NCBI RefSeq assembly: GCF_019511375.1
Contig: NZ_JAEUAO010000003.1
Location: 310,001 to 374,000 of the forward strand
Length of the DNA: 64,000 bases
Source: Rhizobium herbae
GTDB lineage: Bacteria > Pseudomonadota > Alphaproteobacteria > Rhizobiales > Rhizobiaceae
Direction: 5' to 3'
A program made the translations under genes and the position numbers. The notes beneath the pieces are model-generated. The model was not told the DNA's origin and made no database searches. It was given only the letters and a program-made list of their open reading frames with translations. This document shows positions 18,325 to 26,762 of the stretch, one piece after another. Numbering within the stretch: position 1 is the first letter of the stretch; each line of letters opens with the position of its first letter.

Positions 18325-18479
18325 TGTTTGAGTCCCCGATCTTCCTCCCCGGGTGCAGGGGCGAGCCTTCGGGTCCAGGCTCATCGGAGCCCAAAATTAC
18401 GGCTCCTTCCACCCGCACCGGTGCGATATCGAAACGTCACGCCGATTGAGGCGCAATGCATCTCTCCACTTCGTCTACC

Positions 18480-18511
18480 AAAAGCCCGCGCCCATCGGGG
18501 CGCGGGCTTTT
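18480..18511. terminator. Intrinsic terminator of the groESL operon (bidirectional)
   Basis: 13-bp perfect stem AAAAGCCCGCGCC/GGCGCGGGCTTTT with a six-base loop, flanked by A and T runs, directly after the groEL stop on the minus strand. It could also end transcription entering from the other side. Confidence 0.9.
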
Positions 18512-18519
18512 CTTTGCAG

Positions 18520-20154
<1,635 letters not shown>

Positions 20155-20182
20155 CTACTCCCTCTGATCGAGTCCAGCTTGA

Positions 20183-20497
20183 TCAAGCAACCTTCTTGGC
20201 CGATGCGTCCGTCTCGATCACGCCCATCACGTCGGATTCCTTCATGATCAGGAAGTCCTCACCGCCGAGCTTGATTTCTGTACCGGACCATTTACCAAAC
20301 AGGATGCGGTCGCCCACTTTGACATCGAGTTCGACCAGCTTGCCGCTGTCATCGCGGGCGCCTGGACCAACGGCGATGACCTCGCCTTGCTGGGGCTTTT
20401 CTTTCGCCGTGTCTGGGATGATGATGCCGCCGGCGGTCTTTTCCTCGGCTTCAGTGCGGCGGACGAGGATTCGGTCGTGCAATGGACGGAACGTCAT
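20183..20497 (-). CDS. groES: 10-kDa co-chaperonin GroES
   Basis: 104 residues, full length. Typical features: [12 protein letters not shown] at the start, the mobile loop [35 protein letters not shown] and a C-terminal beta strand. It caps the GroEL ring. ATG 20497 has GAGGAGAA just upstream. First gene of groES-groEL, with a ~150-base leader region holding the regulatory sites listed next. Confidence 0.98.
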   Translation of the reverse strand: MTFRPLHDRILVRRTEAEEKTAGGIIIPDTAKEKPQQGEVIAVGPGARDDSGKLVELDVKVGDRILFGKWSGTEIKLGGEDFLIMKESDVMGVIETDASAKKVA

Positions 20498-20599
20498 GGC
20501 GTTCTCCTCATGGACAAACAGGTTTTACAGGTTTGTCCGCGTCGAATCCGAAGTTTGCGACGCGGGGCGAGCGATCTTTTCGGCATCGCGCCCCAATCG

Positions 20600-20627
20600 A
20601 TCTGGTTTCTTGTTTTGCAGTTTCAAG
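20600..20627 (-). promoter_or_regulatory. Possible RpoH (sigma-32) promoter of groESL
   Basis: On the minus strand CTTGAA (complement of 20622-20627), 16 bases, CCAGAT (complement of 20600-20605), close to the alphaproteobacterial RpoH pattern CTTGAA-N14/17-CCxxAT. The TSS would fall downstream of CIRCE, so a second, CIRCE-overlapping promoter is likely too. Confidence 0.45.
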
Positions 20628-20644
20628 AGGACGGCGAAAATTTT

Positions 20645-20671
20645 TTAGCACTCGCGTGCATCGAATGCTAA
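20645..20671 (-). promoter_or_regulatory. CIRCE operator (HrcA binding site)
   Basis: TTAGCACTC, 9 bases, GAATGCTAA: the conserved inverted repeat TTAGCACTC-N9-GAGTGCTAA with one mismatch. It lies 148 bases upstream of groES. HrcA represses chaperonin genes through this element in many bacteria, including rhizobia and Agrobacterium. Confidence 0.9.
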
Positions 20672-20728
20672 CTGACTGAATATTATTGGCTTTCTGCCCT
20701 GATACGTTGGAATAGCGGTGATTTCCCT

Positions 20729-20755
20729 CTTGACGCGACGCAATCGAATCCCCAT
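20729..20755 (+). promoter_or_regulatory. RpoH-type promoter of the first Hsp20 gene
   Basis: CTTGAC at 20729-20734, 15 bases, CCCCAT at 20750-20755. Transcription would start near 20762, exactly where the ROSE-like leader begins. Confidence 0.6.
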
Positions 20756-20761
20756 CTCATT

Positions 20762-20857
20762 TGCGTCGGCAGCTGAGATGGGCCGACACTGTCAGGGAGC
20801 GCCGAGCTTCTTGGCTCTCCCTCGTATCTATGTTGCTCAAAGGAGGATGTAGCTATG
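20762..20857 (+). ncRNA. ROSE-type RNA thermometer in the hsp20 leader
   Basis: Three hairpins precede the start codon: GTCGGC/GCCGAC (20765-20770 with 20782-20787), a longer imperfect stem (20794-20822), and a final one where UUGCU (20833-20837) faces AGGAG (20841-20845) across a three-base loop. U(U/C)GCU pairing with the Shine-Dalgarno, including an unusual G-G pair, is the hallmark of ROSE elements that block translation of small heat-shock genes until the temperature rises. Confidence 0.85.
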
Positions 20858-21322
20858 AGAACGAATATGGACTTCTCGCCCTTCTACAGGTCGAGCATCG
20901 GCTTCGATCGTATTTTCGACCTGCTGGAACGGACCGCACTGCCGCAGGACGGCGACAACGGGCCGCACTATGACATCGTCAAGCTCGGCGAGGACAGCTA
21001 CCGGATCGTGATCGCTGTCCCGGGCTATAGCGACGACGAACTGACGATCACGCACGAGCCGAATATGCTGGTGATCAACGGCGCCAAGCCCGAAAACAAG
21101 GAAGTGCAGTATCTCCATCGCGCACTGGCGCTGGGGCCCTTTGTCCGGCGCTTCGAGCTCGCCGACCACGTCAACGTCAATGGCGCGAAGCTTGAGAACG
21201 GACTGCTGACCATCGACCTGACGAAGGAGATTCCCGAGGAGATGAAGCCGCGCCGGATCGCGATCGATGCTGCGCCGACGACAGAGCCTTCGAAACAAAT
21301 CGAAGGCAGTGTAGCGGCCTGA
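20855..21322 (+). CDS. Small heat-shock protein Hsp20 (IbpA-like)
   Basis: 155 residues, alpha-crystallin family, ATP-independent holdase. The N-terminal arm (FSPFYRSSIGFDRIFDLLER) precedes the alpha-crystallin domain (YDIVKLGEDSYRIVIAVPGY to GLLTIDLTKEIPEE). The consensus C-terminal I-x-I oligomerisation motif is present as RRIAID. Start codon 20855 is buried in a ROSE-type thermometer behind an RpoH-like promoter. A second Hsp20 gene of another subclass follows after 100 bases. Confidence 0.95.
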   Translation: MRTNMDFSPFYRSSIGFDRIFDLLERTALPQDGDNGPHYDIVKLGEDSYRIVIAVPGYSDDELTITHEPNMLVINGAKPENKEVQYLHRALALGPFVRRFELADHVNVNGAKLENGLLTIDLTKEIPEEMKPRRIAIDAAPTTEPSKQIEGSVAA

Positions 21323-21422
21323 CGCAAACCGTGGCCCGCGACCCAATCTCTCGAGGGCGGGGTCGCTGCGGCCACGCAGAGAGCAAAGAAAGGAAGGTTA
21401 GAGACCGAGAAAGGAAACGACG

Positions 21423-21932
21423 ATGAGTGTACGTGACTTGATCCCCTGGAACCGTGGCAACAACCAGGTTCCGACGTTTGGGCGCAGGGATGACGTGGAT
21501 CCGTTCCTGTCTCTGCATCGCAACATCAACCGGCTGTTCGACGAGACCCTTCGGGGTTTCGATGCGCCTTCATTGTTTGGCGGCATGACCCCTCGCAACG
21601 GTACGTGGCCCAGTGTCGAGTTTTCCGAGACTGACAAGGAAATACAGGTAACCGCTGAGTTGCCCGGTCTTGAGGAAAAAGACGTCGAGGTCCTGCTGGA
21701 AGACGGTGTCCTGACGCTTCGCGGCGAGAAGAATTCACAGAGCGAGGACAAGGATCGTCAGTTCAGCGAACGCTATTACGGGCGTTTTGAGCGGCGTCTC
21801 GCCCTCGGTCGCGAAATTGACGAGGGCAAGGTCGCGGCAACCTTCAAGAACGGGGTGCTGACGGTAACCTTGCCAAAAAGCGAAACTGCTGCAGCAAACG
21901 CAAAGCGCATCCCGATCAACAACCGCAAATGA
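21423..21932 (+). CDS. Small heat-shock protein Hsp20 (class A-like)
   Basis: 169 residues. The alpha-crystallin domain runs from about residue 60 (PSVEFSETDKEIQVTAELPG) to 155 (KNGVLTVTLPKSE) and the C-terminus has the KRIPI oligomerisation motif. It differs from the upstream Hsp20 and lacks an obvious ROSE leader; the 100-base gap holds an imperfect GC-rich hairpin (GCGACCC/GGGTCGC) that may attenuate or terminate. Probably co-expressed with the upstream gene during heat or general stress. GAAAGGAAACG precedes ATG 21423. Confidence 0.95.
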   Translation: MSVRDLIPWNRGNNQVPTFGRRDDVDPFLSLHRNINRLFDETLRGFDAPSLFGGMTPRNGTWPSVEFSETDKEIQVTAELPGLEEKDVEVLLEDGVLTLRGEKNSQSEDKDRQFSERYYGRFERRLALGREIDEGKVAATFKNGVLTVTLPKSETAAANAKRIPINNRK

Positions 21933-21947
21933 TCCTCACAGGTAAAT

Positions 21948-21973
21948 ACCCGGGTGCCGTCCGGCACCCGGGT
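21948..21973 (+). terminator. Terminator hairpin after the hsp20 genes
   Basis: Perfect 12-bp stem (ACCCGGGTGCCG and complement) with a two-base loop, 15 bases after the stop codon. The T tract is weak (GATTGATT). Confidence 0.6.
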
Positions 21974-22047
21974 GATTGATTCCTCCGCCATAGCTTGGCT
22001 TTGATGCCTCTTCGCTTGGACCTGCCGACAGTACAAAAATACCTGTC

Positions 22048-22239
22048 CTATTCCGGTGTCGCTGGATAAACCGGCGGCGGGAGACTTCTAGTCTGCGACA
22101 GCCAAATCGATCGCAGAGCGCGCGGCGACATCCCGCTGTGCGCCGAGAAGACACAAAGTTTCCTCACGTCCTTCCTCAGCACATAGCTCGCACCGTCCCG
22201 ATCAAAGCAGCGCCGTCGACGCTCAGCGATCTGTGGCAC
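22048..22239 (-). pseudogene. Possible remnant of a CheR-type methyltransferase (CheB/CheR fusion)
   Basis: The translated frame contains RCFDRDGASYVLRKDVRK followed by LCVFSAHS, resembling the segment of CheR-domain proteins that reads R-FF-R-G-Y-V-K-x-VR-x-CVFS-H before the conserved DPPFSRLDL. After SAHS the match breaks, and RSAIDLAVAD appears in another frame followed by a stop, as expected of a decayed gene. Only this short piece is visible; the rest has been lost. The match is from memory of the family pattern, so confidence is low. Confidence 0.35.
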
Positions 22240-22379
22240 CGTGAAGGCTCAATGGAATTTCACCGTACGTATCGGCGATTGTGACCCAAAGAAAATGCAT
22301 GAAAACAGGAGCCTAGGCCGGAGTAGCGAAACGCGCAGCCGGCTGGCGCCAAGCTATTGAAAAATGATTCGTTTCGACT
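22240..22379. other. Intergenic DNA upstream of the NHEJ genes
   Basis: No gene or clear structure seen between the CheR-like remnant and the candidate promoter of the first Ku gene. Confidence 0.4.
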
Positions 22380-22404
22380 GGAACGATTCGCCGTCCAATC
22401 GCTT
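22380..22404 (+). promoter_or_regulatory. EcfG (RpoE2)-like promoter of the ku operon
   Basis: GGAAC at 22380-22384, 18 bases, TT at 22403-22404, 34 bases before the Ku ATG. In Sinorhizobium meliloti the paired ku3/ku4 genes are reported to depend on RpoE2, which fits. The -10 sequence (CGCTTG) is weak. Confidence 0.45.
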
Positions 22405-22437
22405 GAATCGCTTGAGTTGCCTCGGAGTGTCAACGTC

Positions 22438-23334
22438 ATGGCGGGTCCAAGAGCCAATTGGAAGGGTTACATCAAGTTCGGAGAAGTGTCCTGTCCGGTG
22501 GCGCTCTATACGGCCGCGTCCTCGTCGGAACGCATCGCCTTCAACACCCTCAATCGCAAAACAGGAAACAGGGTCAGACGGGAGTTCATCGACAGCGAGA
22601 CCGGCGATCCCGTCGAGCGAGAGGATCAGGTCAAAGGCTACGAGGTCGAGAACGGCCAATATGTCCTGCTCGAACCGGAAGAGGTCGCCGCGGCAGTGCC
22701 CGAGAGCGACAAGACGCTGAAGATCGAAGCCTTCATCCCGTGCTCGCAGGTCGATACCATCTATTTCGACAAGCCCTATTATCTGGCGCCCGACAAGATG
22801 GGGACAGACGCCTTCCTGCTCTTGCGGGATGGAATGAAAGAGGAAGCGGTCGCCGCAATCGCCAAGACCGTACTCTTCCGGCGGCTGCGCACTGTGCTCA
22901 TCCGCCCGCATAGCAGGGGCCTGGTCGCCTCGACCTTGAACTTCGATTATGAGGTCCGCTCATCGGAAAAGGCTTTTGAGGAGATGCCTGACCTGAAGAT
23001 CGAAGGCGAAATGCTCGAGCTTGCCGAACATATCATCCGCACCAAGAAGGGCACCTTCGACCCGAGCGCATTCGAGGACCGCTACGAGGCAGCCGTTGCC
23101 GAACTGGTAAAAGCCAAGATCGAGGGCCGTTCGCTGCCGAAGAAGAAGGCGCCGGTCGCCTCGAAGCCCAGTGACCTTCTGCAGGCACTGCGCGAAAGCG
23201 CCGGCCTGGGGGCAAAAGAGGCCGCACCCAAGCGCACCGCCGCAAACGCCAACAAGGGCGCGGCCCGTCAGAAGGCTGCAAAGCCCAAGGCCAAATCCAA
23301 GCCCGCTGCCGCAGCGACGCGCCGGACCGGCTGA
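22438..23334 (+). CDS. ku: Non-homologous end joining protein Ku (first of two)
   Basis: 298 residues from ATG 22438. The Ku core runs from ANWKGYIKFGEVSCPVALY to about residue 255 (FNTLNRKTGNRVRREFID, FDKPYYLAPDKMGTDAFLLL, ETSDPSA-type helices), followed by a lysine/alanine-rich tail (residues ~260-298) that could bind DNA or LigD. Bacterial Ku forms a ring on broken DNA ends and recruits LigD. A second Ku gene follows after 15 bases and a ligase gene overlaps that. Paired Ku proteins in rhizobia can act as a heterodimer (S. meliloti Ku3/Ku4). Confidence 0.97.
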   Translation: MAGPRANWKGYIKFGEVSCPVALYTAASSSERIAFNTLNRKTGNRVRREFIDSETGDPVEREDQVKGYEVENGQYVLLEPEEVAAAVPESDKTLKIEAFIPCSQVDTIYFDKPYYLAPDKMGTDAFLLLRDGMKEEAVAAIAKTVLFRRLRTVLIRPHSRGLVASTLNFDYEVRSSEKAFEEMPDLKIEGEMLELAEHIIRTKKGTFDPSAFEDRYEAAVAELVKAKIEGRSLPKKKAPVASKPSDLLQALRESAGLGAKEAAPKRTAANANKGAARQKAAKPKAKSKPAAAATRRTG

Positions 23335-23349
23335 TCGGAGGACGTTTCC

Positions 23350-24159
23350 ATGGCACTTCGTCCGTATTGGAAAGGCTATCTCAAGCTCTCGCTGGTCACG
23401 TGTCCGGTTCAGATGATGCCGGCGACCTCCGAGAATGAGAAGGTCCGTTTCCATACCCTGAATCGCCAGACGCGGAACCGTGTCGTCAGCCACTATGTGG
23501 ATTCGGTCACCGGCAAGGAGGTCAAGGAAGAGGACGAGGTCAAAGGTTATCAGCGTGGTGAGAACGAGTATGTCATTCTCGAGGACGAGGAGTTGGACAA
23601 CGTCGCGCTCGAAAGCACGAAGACGATCGATATTTCCACCTTCACGCCGCGCGACAGTATCGAATGGATCTGGCTCGACACGCCCTATTATCTCTCCCCG
23701 AACGATCCGGTCGGGCAGGAGGCGTTTTCCGTCATAAGAGACGCGATGCAGGCGCAGAACATGGTGGGGATTTCCCGGCTGGTGATTTCGCGCCGCGAGC
23801 GCGCCATCATGTTGGAGCCACGCGGCAAGGGTATCGTCTTGTGGACGCTGCGCTATGGAGACGAAGTCCGCGATGAAGACAGCTATTTCGAGGCGATCGG
23901 CGACGAAAAGGCTGATTCGGAGATGATGCCGCTTGTTCGGCAGCTGATCAAGAAGCAGACCAGGGACTGGCATCCGAAGATGGTCGCTGACCCCGTGCAG
24001 GAGCGGCTGCTTGACATCATCGCCGCCAAGAAAAAGTCCCTGAAGAAACCAGCCAAGACCAGGGGCAAACCCGCCCCGTCGGCTCCGCCGAACAACGTCG
24101 TCAATATCATGGATGCCCTGAAGAAATCGGTTGCGGCCGAGCAGCGGGCAGGCAAATGA
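23350..24159 (+). CDS. ku: Non-homologous end joining protein Ku (second of two)
   Basis: 269 residues. It starts ALRPYWKGYLKLSLVTCPVQM and has the full Ku core (FHTLNRQTRNRVVSHYVDS, LDTPYYLSPNDPVGQEAFSV). It is clearly paralogous to the upstream Ku but has a shorter C-terminal extension (~20 residues, KKKSLKKPAKTRGKP). The stop overlaps the next start by 4 bases, so Ku2 and the stand-alone ligase are translationally coupled. Two different Ku chains argue for a heterodimer or for specialised roles. Confidence 0.97.
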   Translation: MALRPYWKGYLKLSLVTCPVQMMPATSENEKVRFHTLNRQTRNRVVSHYVDSVTGKEVKEEDEVKGYQRGENEYVILEDEELDNVALESTKTIDISTFTPRDSIEWIWLDTPYYLSPNDPVGQEAFSVIRDAMQAQNMVGISRLVISRRERAIMLEPRGKGIVLWTLRYGDEVRDEDSYFEAIGDEKADSEMMPLVRQLIKKQTRDWHPKMVADPVQERLLDIIAAKKKSLKKPAKTRGKPAPSAPPNNVVNIMDALKKSVAAEQRAGK

Positions 24160-25199
24160 GCCGTCGTGCCAAACCACTGCTGCGGGATGATCAGGTCGCC
24201 AAGTCCAGGCCGGAGCGCCCGCGCGATCGGGCGCAGCCCCGTCTTCCATTCGACCCGATGCCCGAGCGGATCGAACCGTGCCTCGCCCTCCTGAAGCCGG
24301 CCCCGCCAAATGGACCGGATTGGGCGTTCGAGGTGAAGTGGGACGGCTATCGCCTTGCTGTCCACATCGAGCCGGAGGGGGTGCGGATCATCACCCGCGG
24401 CGGCCACGACTGGACGCATCGGTTCCCTGCAATAGCAGAGGCCGCAAGAAAGCTAAGAGGCGGCACCGCGATCCTCGATGGGGAGGCCGTTGTCCTCGAC
24501 ACGGATGGGCGCTCGGATTTCGGCGCGCTGCAGCGTTCGCTCGGCGGAAGGGGCGGCAAGCGCTCATCGACGGAAGCTGTGTTTTTCGCGTTCGATCTTC
24601 TTTATTCCGACGGCCACGACCTCACGGGGACTGAACTTTCGGTCCGCCGGCACCTGCTGGAAGACTTACTCGACGGCGCCCCCGATGCTATACAGCTGTC
24701 GGAGGAAGTCCAAGGCGACGGCGCAGAACTTCTGGAGAACGCCTGCTCGATGGGGCTCGAGGGCATCATTGCCAAGCACAGGGACCGGCCCTATCGCTCC
24801 GGCCGCACCGGCGACTGGCTGAAGATCAAATGCGTCCAAAGCGAAAGCTTCATGATCGTTGGCTACGAGCAGTCGACAGTCGCGCGTGGCGGGATCGGCA
24901 GCCTGCTCCTCGCGGGCCGCAACGGACATGACTGGGTCTATGTCGGCTCCGTCGGGACGGGCTTCAATGCCAAGGATGCCGAGTATCTGCGCCGCACGCT
25001 CGACAAGCTCAGGACCGGACAGCCGGCCGTGCCGCTCAAGGGCAAGAATCTCGTGTTCGCCCAGCCGACCTTGATCGCGGAGATCGAGTTTCGCGGCTGG
25101 ACCCACGACGGCAGTCTTCGCCACGCGTCCTACAAGGGCTTGCGCGACGTCCAGGACAACGCCGCGGTCTTCGACATGAAAGAGAAACCGACCGGCTGA
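24156..25199 (+). CDS. Stand-alone ATP-dependent DNA ligase (LigC/LigD ligase-domain type)
   Basis: 347 residues. The nucleotidyltransferase motif I is EVKWDGYRLAV (adenylated Lys), followed by AILDGEAVVLD (motif III), AVFFAFDLLYSDG (IIIa), GLEGIIAKHRD (IV) and GDWLKIKC (V). The OB fold follows (SLLLAGRNGHDWVYVGSVGTGF, LIAEIEFRGWTHDGSLRHASYKGL). There is no polymerase or phosphoesterase domain, unlike the large LigD at 26763-29399, so it may seal ends or nicks alongside Ku. It is co-translated with the second Ku gene. Confidence 0.95.
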   Translation: MSRRAKPLLRDDQVAKSRPERPRDRAQPRLPFDPMPERIEPCLALLKPAPPNGPDWAFEVKWDGYRLAVHIEPEGVRIITRGGHDWTHRFPAIAEAARKLRGGTAILDGEAVVLDTDGRSDFGALQRSLGGRGGKRSSTEAVFFAFDLLYSDGHDLTGTELSVRRHLLEDLLDGAPDAIQLSEEVQGDGAELLENACSMGLEGIIAKHRDRPYRSGRTGDWLKIKCVQSESFMIVGYEQSTVARGGIGSLLLAGRNGHDWVYVGSVGTGFNAKDAEYLRRTLDKLRTGQPAVPLKGKNLVFAQPTLIAEIEFRGWTHDGSLRHASYKGLRDVQDNAAVFDMKEKPTG

Positions 25200-25207
25200 A
25201 AATGGAA

Positions 25208-25237
25208 AGGGCGCTCGACCCTTGCGGGGAGCGCCCT
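25208..25237 (+). terminator. Hairpin after the ligase gene
   Basis: Perfect 9-bp stem AGGGCGCTC/GAGCGCCCT with a 12-base loop, 9 bases after the ligase stop, between convergent genes. No T tract. Confidence 0.5.
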
Positions 25238-25335
25238 GTCCGACCCGGACGACCCCACGGCAGGCAGACACGCTGCTCGGCAAGCGATCATCAATACGGG
25301 TGATGGACCATAGATGATGTGTGAGCGGCCGGTTT

Positions 25336-25845
25336 TCAAGGTTCGTTAACGCGCTCGAGTTCGAAAAAGTAGATCCGTTCGTCGCCTGTGATCTTCATCG
25401 CCCCCATGACTCTCTCCTCGTCGATGCGCCGGAAGTAATCGACGATCGGCTGATCGTCGTAGACCATGGCCGCACTCTCGACGCCGTCAAACACCATGGT
25501 CTTCACGGAAGCAACCGGTCCCCTCGCCCGCAGGCAGGGCTGAAGATGGGAAAACAGGTTTCGCGCGGTGCCCGTCAGGCCGAAGCCGTGAAAACGCAGC
25601 GCCAATTGAACCGGTATCCATTTCGGATCGATGGCAGTCAGCCGACGCTCGCCCGAGCAAAACAGCAAGGCGTCTGCGCGCATGTCCCGCATAAACCGTT
25701 TGCCGAACCAGCCGAGATTTTCGAGCACGCCGTCGAACGGGTGGCCCGCCGATAGACCGTGCCCTTTCCAAAGGCCGACGAGTTCGCGCGGCTGGACCGG
25801 CGATAAACGTCGGAACTCCTCAAGAAGTGCCTGCTCATTTCTCAC
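25336..25845 (-). CDS. GXWXG / DUF4334 domain protein
   Basis: 169 residues from GTG 25845, which overlaps the end of the HARP-like gene by 11 bases. The N-terminal half has GLWKGHG (the GxWxG signature) and HPFDGVLENLGWFGKRF, the C-terminal half the DUF4334 pattern (AMVYDDQPIVDYFRRIDEERVMGAMKI). Such proteins are small soluble beta-barrel proteins of unknown function. The context (same strand and coupled to the repeat protein and ligD) suggests a stress or repair transcript. The start is not certain, since binding-site signals are weak. Confidence 0.75.
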   Translation of the reverse strand: MRNEQALLEEFRRLSPVQPRELVGLWKGHGLSAGHPFDGVLENLGWFGKRFMRDMRADALLFCSGERRLTAIDPKWIPVQLALRFHGFGLTGTARNLFSHLQPCLRARGPVASVKTMVFDGVESAAMVYDDQPIVDYFRRIDEERVMGAMKITGDERIYFFELERVNEP

Positions 25846-26731
25846 TGGATGGGGTACCCTTTTGCTTGCGCTCTTTTGCCCGCCGTCTGGACTTGGCGCC
25901 GCGCCGGGCAACGCGCAACTCCTCCAGCGTCGGCATCCACCAGCCCCGGTCTCGCTCGCTTTGTTTGGGCGGCGCCCGCGCCGGCCAGGCTCTCACCAGT
26001 TCTTCCAGTGAACCCCAGCGCCAGGATGCCCAGACATATTCTTCGTTATCTGCCGCGGGGAAATAGAACGCGCTGATTGTCGCCCGGTCTGCCAGCTCGC
26101 CCTCGGTGCCGACAAAGAAGGCGACGCCGACATGCGTGCCGACGGCGCGCCCAAAGGGTGGAATATCATCGGCAGGGACAGGATATCGCTTCCGCCGGCG
26201 CTCCCTCATCTTGGCCTGGGAAGCCTCGCCTTCCTCGGTTCCCTTGATCGCCTCCCGCCGCGCCCGCCGTGCCTCCGGCTCGCTTCGTTCAGCGGCCTCC
26301 TCGATCGCCGGCCACCGCCTGCGCAATTCTTCGAACGACCGGTAGGGCACGGTCCAGAGACAGCGGTCAGAATCCCAGCGGGCGTGCGGGATTTCCCTGA
26401 TCTCGCTGATGACCGTCCGTGAATAGGGCGTCCGGATCAGGAAAGTTGCTGGCGCCGCCTCAAGGTACCGGCTTTCGATCGGATCGAAGGCAAAGGCGTC
26501 CCTGCCCTTTTCGTCCGCGAAGGTATCAGCCCCTGATTCCATTTCGGCCAGCCAGCGGCCGATGCGCTGTTCGGCAGTGCGCCCCGGCACGAACCACGCG
26601 TTCAATCTGTCGCTCCAGCGTGCACGCGGAAACGCCGCCCGGAACCGCTGCACCGTCATGTGATCGTGCGGCAGATCCGTCGTTGCCCCCTCACGCGGGA
26701 GCGGGTTGGATGTTTCCTTTGTGTCGTCCAT
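25835..26731 (-). CDS. Protein with two HARP-like repeats, in the NHEJ operon
   Basis: 298 residues, charged and without signal peptide. Two similar segments, ~25-62 (RFRAAFPRARWSDRLNAWFVP) and ~103-145 (ISEIREIPHARWDSDRCLWTVP), match the pattern of HARP domains (short hydrophobic stretch, R-x-x-PxARW-D-x-x-x-x-W-x-VP, basic helix) known from SMARCAL1, where they bind branched DNA. A Lys/Arg-rich middle (~150-190), a Trp-rich part (~245-275) and a basic tail follow. It lies between ligD and the GXWXG gene on the same strand. A DNA-end-processing or annealing role is attractive but inferred. Confidence 0.7.
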   Translation of the reverse strand: MDDTKETSNPLPREGATTDLPHDHMTVQRFRAAFPRARWSDRLNAWFVPGRTAEQRIGRWLAEMESGADTFADEKGRDAFAFDPIESRYLEAAPATFLIRTPYSRTVISEIREIPHARWDSDRCLWTVPYRSFEELRRRWPAIEEAAERSEPEARRARREAIKGTEEGEASQAKMRERRRKRYPVPADDIPPFGRAVGTHVGVAFFVGTEGELADRATISAFYFPAADNEEYVWASWRWGSLEELVRAWPARAPPKQSERDRGWWMPTLEELRVARRGAKSRRRAKERKQKGTPSSEK

Positions 26732-26762
26732 ATGACCTCACCTGGAAGCAACCCTTTCGAGA

